Shown here piece after piece: positions 1 to 9,100 of a DNA stretch of 64,000 nucleotides (its first letter is position 1; every line of letters begins with the position of its first letter). The DNA comes from Advenella kashmirensis WT001 (lineage in GTDB: Bacteria; Pseudomonadota; Gammaproteobacteria; Burkholderiales; Burkholderiaceae_B): the NCBI RefSeq assembly GCF_000219915.2, contig NC_017964.1, forward strand, positions 2,976,001 through 3,040,000, in the 5' to 3' direction. The translations under genes and the position numbers were made by a program. The notes under the pieces were generated by a model. The model saw nothing but the letters and a program-made list of their open reading frames with translations. It searched no databases and was not told where the DNA came from.

Positions 1-562
1 CGGGTTTATCCCGAAGCAACAGACCCAGGCGGGCAATGTCAGCAGTTGCATCCTTGATACCGATAATGCCCTGCACTTGCGCCAATCGCAATATCGTATC
101 ATTGGACAAATCCGCAACGGTACGACCGGGCACATTGTACAGCATGATGGGCAAGCCGCCTTCACGGGCAATCGCCTCAAAATGGCGGAACAGACCTTCC
201 TGCGTGGGCTTGTTGTAGTAAGGCACCACCGACAGACCCGCGTCAGCCCCCATTTCCCTGGCTTTTTTGGTCAGATGAATGGCTTCCGCAGTTGAGTTCG
301 CGCCCACCCCGGCAATGACCGGGATCCGGCCGGCCGCATGCTCCACCGCCACCCGGATGAGTTCTGTATGTTCGCTTACATCTACCGTGGGCGATTCGCC
401 GGACGTGCCCACCACCACCAGGCCATCAGATCCTTCCTGGACGTGCCAGTCGATCAGCTTCTTGTATGCGTCGTAATCGATATCCCCATTGGGTAGCATT
501 GGAGTCACAAGGGCAGGAAAACTGCCGGTGAATACAGGATACGAAGAACTGTCGACCGCCAT
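1..562 (-). CDS. dapA: 4-hydroxy-tetrahydrodipicolinate synthase (DapA), 3' end outside window
   Basis: This is the first enzyme of the lysine/diaminopimelate branch. It condenses pyruvate with aspartate semialdehyde in the cytoplasm. About 187 N-terminal codons are present and the gene runs off the left edge. The translation starts [20 protein letters not shown] and carries the family's GTSGESPT phosphate/pyruvate-binding motif near residue 50. It also has the YNVPGRT segment with the conserved active-site Tyr, and ends in GIIGIKDAT, where the Lys is the Schiff-base residue. The ATG at 560-562 is the natural family start. The gene upstream on the same strand ends 202 bases away, so dapA probably has its own promoter. 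Identification is by motif recall; the C-terminal third is not visible. Confidence 0.93.
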   Translation of the reverse strand, partial: MAVDSSSYPVFTGSFPALVTPMLPNGDIDYDAYKKLIDWHVQEGSDGLVVVGTSGESPTVDVSEHTELIRVAVEHAAGRIPVIAGVGANSTAEAIHLTKKAREMGADAGLSVVPYYNKPTQEGLFRHFEAIAREGGLPIMLYNVPGRTVADLSNDTILRLAQVQGIIGIKDATADIARLGLLLRDKP

Positions 563-764
563 GATAGAAACGTCCAGAAAAGGTTGATATTAAATGCCTA
601 GCGTATAGCTAATTCGGTAGTTTAATTGAAATGCATAAAATTAATGGAAAATTTAATGACAATCCCGTAAAACACGTTTCAATTGACATCTGCCACTGGC
701 AGACGGCTGGATTTGACCAGCCATTCGGCGGGAAACGCTGCAACTGCCATCACGAACCGCAAGC

Positions 765-1394
765 TCACCCGGACAGGCCAATGGTTGCCGGATCCCCGGA
801 ACCCCTGCGGATAATCGCGGGGGTCGCCGTTGTCAGATCAATGACCGTGGTCGGCTGGGTCGGGCACGAGCCGCTGGCAATCACGCCGGCCAGCGCATGG
901 CCGTAACGATCGGTAATTTCATCCGGGTCGTTCAACGGCATCTCTTCGCCTTCGGGGATCAGGGAGGTCGATAGCAAGGGCGTGCCCAGCTCCTCGATCA
1001 GCAGCAAGGTGACCGGATGGTCCGGAACCCGGATGCCGATGGTTTTGCGCGAAGGATGAGAAACTCGCCGCGGCACATCCTTAGTTGCCTCCAGGATGAA
1101 CGTCCAGGGGCCGGGCGTCGCGTTTTTCAGCAAGCGGTATTGCGCGTTGTCGACCTTGGCGAATTTGGCGATCTCCGCCAGGTCGCGCACCAGCAGCGTC
1201 AGATGATGGCGCTCATCCAGGCCACGCAGGCGGCGCAGGCCGTCGGCCGCCGTCTTGTCGTCAAGACGCGCCACCAGCGCATAGCTGGAGTCGGTAGGTA
1301 TGGCCAGTAACCGGCCGTTATCCAGCAATTGCGCAGCCTGTTTGAGCAGGCGTGGCTGCGGGTTGACCGGGTGTACATCAAAAAGTATGGACAT
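765..1394 (-). CDS. YciO/Sua5/YrdC-family protein (L-threonylcarbamoyladenylate synthase type)
   Basis: This is a 209-residue protein of the YrdC/Sua5 superfamily. These bind dsRNA/tRNA and nucleotides, and in the TsaC/Sua5 branch they make threonylcarbamoyl-AMP for tRNA t6A synthesis. Visible marks are the N-terminal AIPTDSSYAL strand-loop (the KxR...PTDT..GL region), the TPGPWTFIL motif, the IGIRVPDHP motif and a C-terminal IIRRGSGD. The length and the SSY variant of the PTDT motif point to the YciO branch rather than TsaC itself, so the exact activity is uncertain. The ATG at 1394 is chosen because the family begins right at MSILFDVHP; an upstream ATG at 1427 would add 11 atypical residues. 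It lies upstream of dapA on the same strand. Confidence 0.85.
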   Translation of the reverse strand: MSILFDVHPVNPQPRLLKQAAQLLDNGRLLAIPTDSSYALVARLDDKTAADGLRRLRGLDERHHLTLLVRDLAEIAKFAKVDNAQYRLLKNATPGPWTFILEATKDVPRRVSHPSRKTIGIRVPDHPVTLLLIEELGTPLLSTSLIPEGEEMPLNDPDEITDRYGHALAGVIASGSCPTQPTTVIDLTTATPAIIRRGSGDPATIGLSG

Positions 1395-1444
1395 AATTAT
1401 TATTTCACTCTGTGGCTGGCTATGCACCTATTGTAGCGAATTGA

Positions 1445-1474
1445 GTGACACATGGTGCGGGTTCGGGTTAGAAT
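1445..1474 (+). promoter_or_regulatory. possible sigma-70 promoter of tRNA-Arg
   Basis: GTGACA (1445-1450) and TAGAAT (1469-1474) are separated by 18 bases, and the -10 box ends 13 bases before the mature tRNA. This is a consensus match by eye only. Confidence 0.35.
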
Positions 1475-1487
1475 CACGGGCTGGATT

Positions 1488-1564
1488 GTCTCCGTAGCTC
1501 AACTGGATAGAGCACCCGCCTTCTAAGCGGGTGGTTGTGGGTTCAAGTCCCGCCGGAGGCACCA
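1488..1564 (+). tRNA. tRNA-Arg (anticodon TCT)
   Basis: This is a 77-nt cloverleaf with an encoded CCA. The acceptor stem is GTCTCCG/CGGAGGC with one G-U pair. The D-arm TAGCTCAACTGGATAGAGC is followed by an anticodon stem CCCGC/GCGGG with loop CTTCTAA, giving anticodon TCT, which reads AGA (Arg). The T-arm is GTGGGTTCAAGTCCCGC. It stands alone between the divergent yciO-like gene and a repeat-bearing intergenic region. Confidence 0.96.
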
Positions 1565-1591
1565 ACTTTGCCATGGGTGCCATGCCCTATA

Positions 1592-1629
1592 TAAAATAAA
1601 GTGCACTAAATAAAATAAAGTGCACTAAA
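1592..1629. repeat. perfect 19-bp tandem duplication downstream of tRNA-Arg
   Basis: The 19-base unit at 1592-1610 (TAAAATAAAGTGCACTAAA) is repeated exactly and without spacer at 1611-1629. Each copy contains the palindrome GTGCAC. It lies 27 bases after the tRNA CCA end. Confidence 0.9.
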
Positions 1630-1682
1630 CACCCGATCAAAAGCGACTATATTCATCGTTTTTAAAAATTGCCGGGTAAATC

Positions 1683-1730
1683 GAAGCATTAGGCTACTGA
1701 AGCATTAGGCAACTGATCCATTAGGCAACA
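1683..1730. repeat. three tandem 16-bp imperfect repeats
   Basis: Units at 1683-1698, 1699-1714 and 1715-1730 share the core CATTAGGC. The first two differ at one base (GAAGCATTAGGCTACT versus GAAGCATTAGGCAACT); the third diverges at its ends. They could be a protein-binding array or slippage products. Confidence 0.8.
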
Positions 1731-2301
1731 TCACCGGCAAACTTGTCGTGCCAGAAACAGAGCCATAGTGCCTGCGGCTTATCCCAATTAAAAATAATAA
1801 AAATACCAATCTGGCCGGTCTTACGACGAATATACGACAGAACACAGCGCGCTAAATGCGTCAAAAATGGGTGTTCAGTGCTCATGATTGCATTTGCCGA
1901 AAACCCAAGTACCACAATGGCTGCACGCAAAGAACGCCCTCTCCTCCAAAACGTATCCAATATTTACTATTAACGCATCGGCAAATATTGCCACAGAACG
2001 CGTCTTGCGTATAGGGTACCAATCCCGTTATCCTTAAGAGGATCAGTGGCTGGGGCCCGTAGCCTCTTCATTATTGACGTCATTGACCCCACAGGCAGGG
2101 GCATTCACGGGCACCGCTGCTCCGCCTTATCCAAAGGCGCAGGCACAGTGAGACGGCCTGCAGGATTTATGCATTGAGCAGAAGATCGATGGCATCACCC
2201 TCGCAATTGCCGATACACTGAAAAAACACACGGTACAAACGAAGACCGCAGCACGCAATGCCAACTTGCAAACCAGAACCACACCAAGAGGAGAAGTATC
2301 A
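1731..2301. other. intergenic region, no gene recognised
   Basis: About 570 bases lie between the repeats and the SMP-30-like gene. Short open frames on both strands have no family resemblance and no Shine-Dalgarno. The only clear signal is the AGAGGAG ribosome-binding site near 2287-2293 for the next gene. Confidence 0.5.
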
Positions 2302-3453
2302 ATGAGACACACGCAACAAGAAGGAATCGATGGACCTGCGGACGGCCAGTCGGCCCGTTCGTCATTATCCGGCACTACCATGAACCGCCGGGGTTTTCTT
2401 ACCGCGGCGACGGCAACGGTGCTCACATCTGCCGTTGCGGCCAGGCCGGCAATGGCGCGCAATTTCGGCCCACAGACAGAACCGATACGTTATCCCGACC
2501 CGGATATCGTGGTGCTGGACAAGCGCTTCAAATACAAACTGGGCAACGCGGCCATCATGCGCCTGCATACCGGTATGCAATGGGCCGAAGGTCCCGCGTG
2601 GAACGCAGTCGGCCGCTATCTGGTGTGGAGCGACATCCCCAACAACGAACAATTGCGTTGGTCCGAAGAGGACGGCCATGTAGGCCGTCGCTTTCGCTCG
2701 CCCTCTGGCAATTCCAATGGAAATACCTTTGATTTCGAAGGGCGCCTGCTCTCGTGCGAGCATGATACGCGCCGCGTTGTACGCTACGAGCACAACGGCA
2801 AGGTGACTGTTCTTGCCGAACGCTTTGACAATAAAGGATTGAATGCGCCTAATGATATCGTGGTGCATCCGAATGATGGTTCGATCTGGTTTACTGATCC
2901 GGGCTATGGCGCACTGATGGAGTATGAAGGCAATCGGCATCCGGCCAGCACCGATTCGGCCAGCCCGATTCAGAAGGAAGCGGTCTATCGGATCGACGCG
3001 CAAACGGGTGCCATCGCCAAAGTGGCCGATCAGCCGTTCAAGCCCAATGGGCTGTGCTTCAGTCAGGATTACCGCAAGCTTTACGTCGCCGATACGGGAA
3101 ACTCACACTACCCCTCTGCCAAGAATCAGATTTGGGTCTTTGATATAGACGGTGCCAAACTGACGAATCCGCGCACCTTTGCAACCATGGCGTTCGAAGG
3201 CAAGTCAGGCTCGGCTGACGGCATCCGCTGCGACGAAGATGGCAATATCTGGGCCAGTGCCGGCTGGGGTGGCGAGGGCTATGACGGCGTACACATTTTT
3301 GCGCCTGACGGCGTACGGATCGGACAAATCCGATTACCGGAAATCTGCTCCAACGTATGTTTTGGCGGCTCCAAGCGTAATCGCCTTTTCATGACGGCCA
3401 GCCAATCGCTGTACGCTGTTTATGTGGAAACACGCGGCGCGCATATTACATAA
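2302..3453 (+). CDS. Tat-exported SMP-30/gluconolactonase-like protein
   Basis: This is a 383-residue protein with a long N-terminus carrying a twin-arginine signal (NRRGFLTAA near residue 30) and an AMA-type cleavage site, so it is probably periplasmic. The mature part is a six-bladed SMP-30/gluconolactonase/LRE-type beta-propeller. It has GMQWAEGPAW, then SNGNTFDFEGRLLSCEH, then APNDIVVHPNDGSIWFTDP (metal-ligand Asn/Asp blades), KPNGLCFSQD, and GSADGIRCDEDGNIWAS. Family members hydrolyse sugar lactones or organophosphate esters in a Ca/Zn-dependent way; the substrate cannot be read from sequence. The ATG at 2302 is chosen for the AGAGGAG Shine-Dalgarno about 8 bases upstream; MNRRGF at 2380 is an alternative start right at the Tat motif. 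It appears monocistronic. Confidence 0.88.
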   Translation: MRHTQQEGIDGPADGQSARSSLSGTTMNRRGFLTAATATVLTSAVAARPAMARNFGPQTEPIRYPDPDIVVLDKRFKYKLGNAAIMRLHTGMQWAEGPAWNAVGRYLVWSDIPNNEQLRWSEEDGHVGRRFRSPSGNSNGNTFDFEGRLLSCEHDTRRVVRYEHNGKVTVLAERFDNKGLNAPNDIVVHPNDGSIWFTDPGYGALMEYEGNRHPASTDSASPIQKEAVYRIDAQTGAIAKVADQPFKPNGLCFSQDYRKLYVADTGNSHYPSAKNQIWVFDIDGAKLTNPRTFATMAFEGKSGSADGIRCDEDGNIWASAGWGGEGYDGVHIFAPDGVRIGQIRLPEICSNVCFGGSKRNRLFMTASQSLYAVYVETRGAHIT

Positions 3454-3648
3454 AGTCGCACCGCGCGCGACGGGCCGGCGGTGCGTCAGAAGTGTAAAAA
3501 AAGCGACGAAGCATTGATGCGCAACGCCGGGCCGGCTATTTTATTAAAAACACCTTTGTCATGACATCAGGCATCAGCGGCGCGACTGCATGATGCCTAT
3601 TTGCGCACATGACTGATTGGTGCTTGATGCTAATTACCGGAGATTGAA

Positions 3649-4040
3649 ATGATCAGCTATACCATGGTAGGAACCAATGACCTGGAACAATCTATCCATT
3701 TCTACGATCCATTGTTTGTTGAAATGGGTTTGGAACAATGCTTCAGGGATAACAACTGTGTTTCATGGGGAAAAAAGACGGATATTACTTTCCCCCGTTT
3801 TTTTACCGGCTATCCTTTTGATGGAAAAAAGCCAACGCAGGCAATGGCGTCATGACGGCCTTCGAATTTGATAATTCGGAAATAATCGACCGGCTGTACG
3901 CGCTTGCTATAGAAAATGGGGGCTCCAGCGAAGGCGAGCCCGGTTTTCGGCCACGCTACTCAGAGGACTTTTATGCCGCTTATGTCCGCGACCCGGATAA
4001 CAATAAAATTGCTTTTGTGGGGCGTCTTGCTTCATCCTAG
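3649..4040 (+). pseudogene. VOC-family (glyoxalase/bleomycin-resistance-like) protein, frameshifted
   Basis: This is a small single-domain VOC protein of about 130 residues. The N-terminal half begins MISYTMVGTNDLEQSIHFYD, the classic first beta-alpha-beta unit. The C-terminal half (3852-4040 frame) ends with YAAYVRDPDNNKIAFV, the family's last metal-ligand strand. The two halves are in different frames. The break lies in a run of six A at about 3824-3829; a seventh A joins the halves as GKKANAGNGVMTAFEFD. Function within the VOC superfamily (dioxygenase, lyase, resistance) cannot be inferred. It has an upstream GGAG Shine-Dalgarno. The simplest reading is an intact gene with a homopolymer error. 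Confidence 0.8.
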
Positions 4041-4240
4041 TTTTGACCGACGACATTTGTGGCTGGCCCCAAAAACGCTCACGGAAAAAGCGGCAAGTGC
4101 ACTCAGCTTTGAGGGACCAGCCAGCATTACACATCATGGATTCTTGATTCGGTGTGCAATCTGCATAAGGCTTTTCCCCGTAGCTCGTCCCGGTAGCACA
4201 ATGGCAGCATGTAAACATGCATTTTACTTTTAACAGCCTT

Positions 4241-5131
4241 TCACTCGATCGCGATCACGTGTGCATCAGATTGAGAGGCTGACACCGGCCGGATGTCGCC
4301 GATGGATTCGACCAGCGTCTCCAATAACGGCGACTGGGCCGCATCCGCAGTAAACAGGCTGAAGCGAACTGCCGGCAACGGCGGCAAACCCATTGATTCG
4401 TCTGCAACAGCAAGATCGGGTGTCATCTGGCTTTGAGTCATGGGCGCGATAGCAAAGCCGGACCGCACAGCGCAGCGCATACTTTCGAAACTGCTGCACA
4501 CCATCGCAATTTTCGAAGCCATCCCAACCCTGGCCAGTTCGGCAAGCGCTACCTGGCGATAGGGACAAGGCTCAGGGAAAAACGCAAGCGGCAGTGCTTT
4601 AGAAGAACTCGGCGGCCACGGTATATGCGGACTGCAAGCCCACAGCAAAGGTTCCTGCCACATTAAACGTCCAATACGCGCCGACTCGCAGTGCGAGCCC
4701 AGGACGATGTCCAAAGCACCTTCCTGTAACTGGCCCAGCAGTGTGCCTGGAATACCCACCGTCACCTCGATATCCAAGGACGGATGCGACAACCGAAATT
4801 GATTCAATCTGTTCAATAGCGTAGATTGTGCAAAATCTTCTGCGATACCTAATCTGATTTGGCCAGATGCTTTATGTCGACCCACTTCAACCAGCGCATC
4901 CCTCCCCAAGGCAAGAATAGCCCGGGCGTACACCAGCAATTTTTTTCCATCTGCTGTCAACGTCATGGACCGGGTTGTGCGTTGCATTAAATCTGCCCCC
5001 AGTTGTGATTCAAGACGGCGAAGGTGCCCGCTTATTGCCGATTGCGTCAAATTGAGGCGGCTTGCAGCGCGGCCAAAGCCCCCCTCGTCGATGACGGCAA
5101 CAAATGTTCTGAGCAGTACAGGATCAAGCAT
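4241..5131 (-). CDS. LysR-family transcriptional regulator, divergent from azoreductase gene
   Basis: This 296-residue regulator has an N-terminal winged HTH at residues 1-60 (LLRTFVAVIDEGGFGRAASR, then LTQSAISGHLRRLESQLGA) and a LysR substrate-binding domain from about residue 90 (GQIRLGIAEDFAQS). LysR proteins usually act on a divergent neighbour. Here the neighbour is the azoR-like gene starting at 5238, about 106 bases away, so that gene is the likely target and the inducer may be a quinone, azo or other electrophilic compound (inference). The start at 5131 matches the usual family start. Confidence 0.9.
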   Translation of the reverse strand: MLDPVLLRTFVAVIDEGGFGRAASRLNLTQSAISGHLRRLESQLGADLMQRTTRSMTLTADGKKLLVYARAILALGRDALVEVGRHKASGQIRLGIAEDFAQSTLLNRLNQFRLSHPSLDIEVTVGIPGTLLGQLQEGALDIVLGSHCESARIGRLMWQEPLLWACSPHIPWPPSSSKALPLAFFPEPCPYRQVALAELARVGMASKIAMVCSSFESMRCAVRSGFAIAPMTQSQMTPDLAVADESMGLPPLPAVRFSLFTADAAQSPLLETLVESIGDIRPVSASQSDAHVIAIE

Positions 5132-5237
5132 ATATTGTGATTTATTATGAATAATACAAAATTAATCAATTTGTACACTAAGTCCAATTGTGCTGCAATG
5201 ACATTTGTTTTCCCCAGCCACAAAAGACGGATTTACT

Positions 5238-5878
5238 ATGACCAATCTATTGCATATTGCCGCATCGCCTCGCACCGAACGCTCCGCTTCACGGGAGGTT
5301 GCTCACCACTTTATTTCCAGTTATACGGATACCAATCCTGAGACTGCCAAGTGCATACAATTGATATCTGGCAGACGGCCCTGCCCGAGTTCGATGAGCA
5401 CGCGATGGCGGCAAAATATGCCGGGCTGACCGACACGCCATTGAACGCCTCACAGCAGACAGCCTGGGACGGCCTGCGAGCATTGGCCTCCCACCTGCAT
5501 CAGGCCGATATTGTGGTGCTGTCTGTCCCGCTTTGGAATTTTGGCATTCCCTATAAACTCAAACAGCTCATTGATCTGGTTACGCAAAAGGATATTCTCT
5601 TTACCTTTGACCGCAATGGTTTCAATGGCATGCTTACCAACAAACAGGCAGTGGTCATTTACGCCCGTGGACTCGACTACGGCACACACTCAGCCACGCC
5701 GTCCAGTCGTTTTGACCTGCAAAAGCCCTATATGGAAATGTGGCTGAACTTCATTGGCATCACGGACACGCATTCGATCATTGTGGAAAAAACCCTGTTC
5801 GGCACTGAAATCGATCACGATGCCCGGCATGCGGCAGCAATGCAAGCGGCGCAACTAGGCCGGCAATTGCAAATGTAA
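5238..5878 (+). pseudogene. azoR: FMN-dependent NADH:quinone/azo oxidoreductase (AzoR-like), frameshifted
   Basis: This is a flavodoxin-fold reductase of about 213 residues after repair. AzoR enzymes reduce azo bonds and quinones by two electrons using NADH and FMN. The N-terminus MTNLLHIAASPRTERSASRE is the phosphate-binding loop for FMN. The middle VPLWNFGIPYKLKQLIDL and the ARGLDYG segment are strong family marks. The first 36 codons are in one frame and the rest in another. The switch is at CCAAGTGC near 5348-5350, where an extra A gives TAKVHTIDIW. It is divergent from a LysR gene that probably regulates it. The symbol is by family; the substrate is not known. Confidence 0.86.
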
Positions 5879-5942
5879 AGCTGCTGAAAAGACCTATAGC
5901 AGTACCGCAGTATCCTGGATAGTTCGACAATCAAGAGGCCGC

Positions 5943-6191
5943 TTAGTCGGTTTCTTGCTTTCCAAACCGTCTGGCCCGCTGGATCGGCCGCCAGGCGCTC
6001 CTGAACATAATAATGCCGCCAAACAAACATACGATGCCCAGCACAATGGTGCCGTAAGCAACACCCTGCGATCCATAATGTTGATATATCCAGCCCGATT
6101 TTTCAACTTCCTGGGCGGGCGATCCAAGACGATGAATACCACTGATCAGTGCGGTCAAGCCGACGATCAACATACCAATGCTTCTGAACAT
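5943..6191 (-). CDS. small membrane protein of unknown function
   Basis: This is an 82-residue protein with two predicted transmembrane helices (residues about 3-20 and 42-62) and a basic tail (RSAWRPIQRARRFGKQ). I do not recognise a family. It starts 18 bases after the stop of the 190-residue membrane protein on the same strand, so the two are probably one operon. Confidence 0.55.
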   Translation of the reverse strand: MFRSIGMLIVGLTALISGIHRLGSPAQEVEKSGWIYQHYGSQGVAYGTIVLGIVCLFGGIIMFRSAWRPIQRARRFGKQETD

Positions 6192-6209
6192 AACGATCCG
6201 TCCCGACGA

Positions 6210-6782
6210 TCAATGAGCAGCGCGGGCTGAACCGTTATATTGAGCGACCCGCGCTGCAATTGCCTGTGGGTCACCCTGAAAGCTGGCAAGCTCAGGCCAC
6301 AGGTCTGGCGCCCAGCGATGAATTATCCGGTCCCACAGGATGGCCAGCTCTTTACCCAGCAGTCTGTTAAGCAGCGTACGCGTATAAAAGTGCAGTGCAA
6401 GCAAAATCAGAAAAACGGTCCCGGCAGCAACGCTTATGCTAATGATAAACAGCATGAAATCGCTCATAAGCCAATTGAACCAGGCACGTATCGGCTCACT
6501 GGTCGCGCCGAATTTGGATAGCAGAAAAAGAACCAACGCCACTGCGGTGATAATATAAGCTAGCCATTTCAAACGGGTTTGAGCCTTTGAGAAACGCTGA
6601 TAGCATCGGGCAAAATCTCCATAGCCCGTGGCCTGTTCCAGGTTTATCGCCTGCTGGTAGAAGTCATCGTCTTTCACCGCGGGTACATTTTGGTTATCTA
6701 ACAATTGATGCATGCTTTCCAACTGTTGTTTTGCAAACAGCATCAACTGCACAGATGCGCCGAACGTATAAAGTAAATTCAT
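6210..6782 (-). CDS. membrane protein of unknown function
   Basis: This 190-residue protein has a soluble, mostly helical N-terminal part (residues 1-65, with LFAKQQLESMHQLLD). Two transmembrane segments follow at about residues 73-90 and 108-132, then a C-terminal amphipathic tail. I recognise no conserved family motif. It is the first gene of a two-gene unit with the 82-residue membrane protein downstream. Composition matches the neighbours and there is no sign of transfer. Confidence 0.65.
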   Translation of the reverse strand: MNLLYTFGASVQLMLFAKQQLESMHQLLDNQNVPAVKDDDFYQQAINLEQATGYGDFARCYQRFSKAQTRLKWLAYIITAVALVLFLLSKFGATSEPIRAWFNWLMSDFMLFIISISVAAGTVFLILLALHFYTRTLLNRLLGKELAILWDRIIHRWAPDLWPELASFQGDPQAIAARVAQYNGSARAAH

Positions 6783-6855
6783 GTATAAACCCAGCCCTCA
6801 CCGACCTTCAGGCAAAAAATAGAGCCGGCAAGTTTAACATGCGCAATTGATTGCA

Positions 6856-8846
6856 CTACAGGACCGGATCAGGCGAGCCCGCATACAGAGCGGTATTCGT
6901 TGAGGTCACCAGCATCTGATATCTTTCAAATTGAGCAAGAATATCGTTGATCACCTGGGCAGAGGTCAGACCCAGAATGTCATACCCGCGACTGCCATCG
7001 GCAAACACTGTACGGGCCTGCCATTCGTGCGGGTGCACTGTTTCATTACGAGCCGCAGCCGCAGTAAATGCCGCCATTCTCCTGGCTTCGGGCTGCACAC
7101 CATAGACAAAATTGCGCTTGTCCTCAGCGACAACCGTCAGCCTGACCATGTCATCAATCGTGGTGATTTCGACATCAAGCCCGCGTTTTTTGAACTCGTC
7201 GGCAACTTCGTGCAGTGCAGGACTCGCCACTTGTGAAATGAACCTTTCTGCATCCTCTTTTCTGGGCGTATGCATGATTGCAGATAAGCGTTTGCGCCAG
7301 GAAATTTCTGAGCCAGGGGCCGGCGTCGCAATGGCCCGTCGTCGATCCAGACGATGCATATCGGCTTTCATTCCCTTGATGAGCCCAGCACCAGCAACAG
7401 CATAATGACAGCAAAAGGCAGTGCGCTGGTCAGGGTGACGGTCTGCAAGGCCGTCAGTCCGCCAGCAAGCAGCAAAAGGGCTGCCGTGGTGCCTTCCAGA
7501 GCGCACCAATAGATCCGCTGCCAGACGGGCGCATCTTCCTTGCCACCGGCAGCCAGCGTGTCAATAACCAAGGAGCCAGAGTCGGCCGATGTGACGAAAA
7601 AAACGGCCACCAGAATCACGGCCAGCGTTGAGGTCAAACCGGGCCAGGGCAGGAACTCGAAAAATTGAAACAGCGCAACCGAGGCATCGGCAGCGACATC
7701 GCGCGACAGCTGGCCCGCTGCCACCCCCATATCAAGAAATATGGCGGTAGTGCCAAACACGGTCATCCACAGGAACGTAAATGTGCTCGGCACAAGCAAT
7801 ACGCCCAGAACGAATTCACGGACGGTACGCCCTCTGGAGATGCGGGCAATAAACATCCCGACAAAAGGCGACCATGCAATCCACCATGCCCAGTAAAACA
7901 GGGTCCACGATTTCATCCAGTCCTGCGCACGAAATGCCTGCGTGGTAAACGAGCGGGCAAAGAAGTTATCCAGATAGGCACCGATATTCTGCACAAAAGC
8001 ATTCATCAGAAAGCTGGTGGGCCCGACAAACAAGACAAACAGCATCAGCACCACGGCAACAATAAGATTGAATTCGGACAGTCTTCTGATGCCCACGTCC
8101 AATCCGCTGACAACAGACAATGTCGCCAATGCAGTTACCACCGCAATCAGGAAAATCTGGAACCACGGCTCTTGCGGTGCGCCCAGCAAATGAGCCAGGC
8201 CGGAGTTGATCTGCAATACGCCAAGCCCCATGGAAGTGGCAATACCGAACAGTGTGCCGCAAATGGCAAAGATGTCCACGGCATCGCCCATCCAGCCATT
8301 AATCCGCTTGCCGAGTAAGGGGTAGAGGCCGGATCGGACCGTGAGCGGCAGGTTATAGCGAAAGCAGAAATAGGCCAGGGACAAACCGACAACGGCATAG
8401 ACTGCCCAGGCATGCAGCCCCCAATGAAAGAATGTAATGACCTGGGACTCACGGGCAGCCGCGGCTGCATCACTTACGCCGGAAGGCGGCGCAGCAAAGT
8501 GGTGCATGGGCTCGGCAACCGCAAAAAACATCAGGCCAATGCCCATGCCTGCTGCAAACAACATGGCTATCCAGGTCAGATACGGGTAATCCGGTTCCGA
8601 ATCGTCCGGACCCAGCTTCAGATTACCGTAACGACTGAGTGCAAGATAGGCAATAGCAAAGAAAAACAGGGCCACTGCCAATATATAAAACCAGCCAAAG
8701 CTCTCAATTACGACATTTTGCAGTTTGCCAAAAATTTCCTGCGCGTCGGCCGGGAACAGGATTCCGATCAATAAAAACAAAACCACGATGATCGTTGAAC
8801 CCCAGAATACTCTTGGGTGTATCGTACTGTTAACTCGGAACCCCAT
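6856..8846 (-). pseudogene. betT: BCCT-family choline/glycine-betaine transporter (BetT-like), frameshifted
   Basis: This is a secondary transporter of about 663 residues after repair. The BCCT core occupies residues 1-490: an N-terminal [19 protein letters not shown] helix, the glycine-rich [17 protein letters not shown] stretch, and the conserved [20 protein letters not shown] signature. The last ~170 residues form a long soluble tail of the BetT type, which in that family senses osmotic state. A frame break at about 7383-7386 (GGG, needs GGGG) separates [13 protein letters not shown] from [11 protein letters not shown]. The ATG at 8846 follows a GGGAG site; a GTG at 8852 is possible. Substrate choice between choline and betaine is not certain. 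Confidence 0.88.
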
Positions 8847-9100
8847 GATCACTCTCCCTTATACTTGCATTGCCTGAAAGTGTAACATCCGGCCGCTGTG
8901 CTTTGCCGCGCTTGCCCAAACACCGCTTTGTCTTCGATCAATCTTGCCGTTCCAGGCATCGGCAATCACAGCCTCCGTCCCTGAGTCATCAGGTGCAGCA
9001 TTGGGAGTGCGCCCGATTGCCAGGCTGATGAAACGGCCAACGCCAGCCCCGGCGCAATCAATAGCAAACGACAGGCATACGTGTTGGACCTGCGTCTGCA

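Noticed and set aside
1721..1960. 79-codon open frame on the minus strand near the tandem repeats
   Set aside because: Its end lies within the repeat array, with unusual composition and no homology that I recognise.
1565..2301. Integrated element or prophage remnant downstream of tRNA-Arg
   Set aside because: No integrase, no repeat of the tRNA 3' end and no phage-like gene in the window.
4190..4236. Possible tRNA-like stretch (GGTAGCACAATGGCAGC) before the LysR gene end
   Set aside because: No acceptor stem, anticodon arm or T-arm can be formed; the GCATGT/ACATGC pair there is only a short hairpin.
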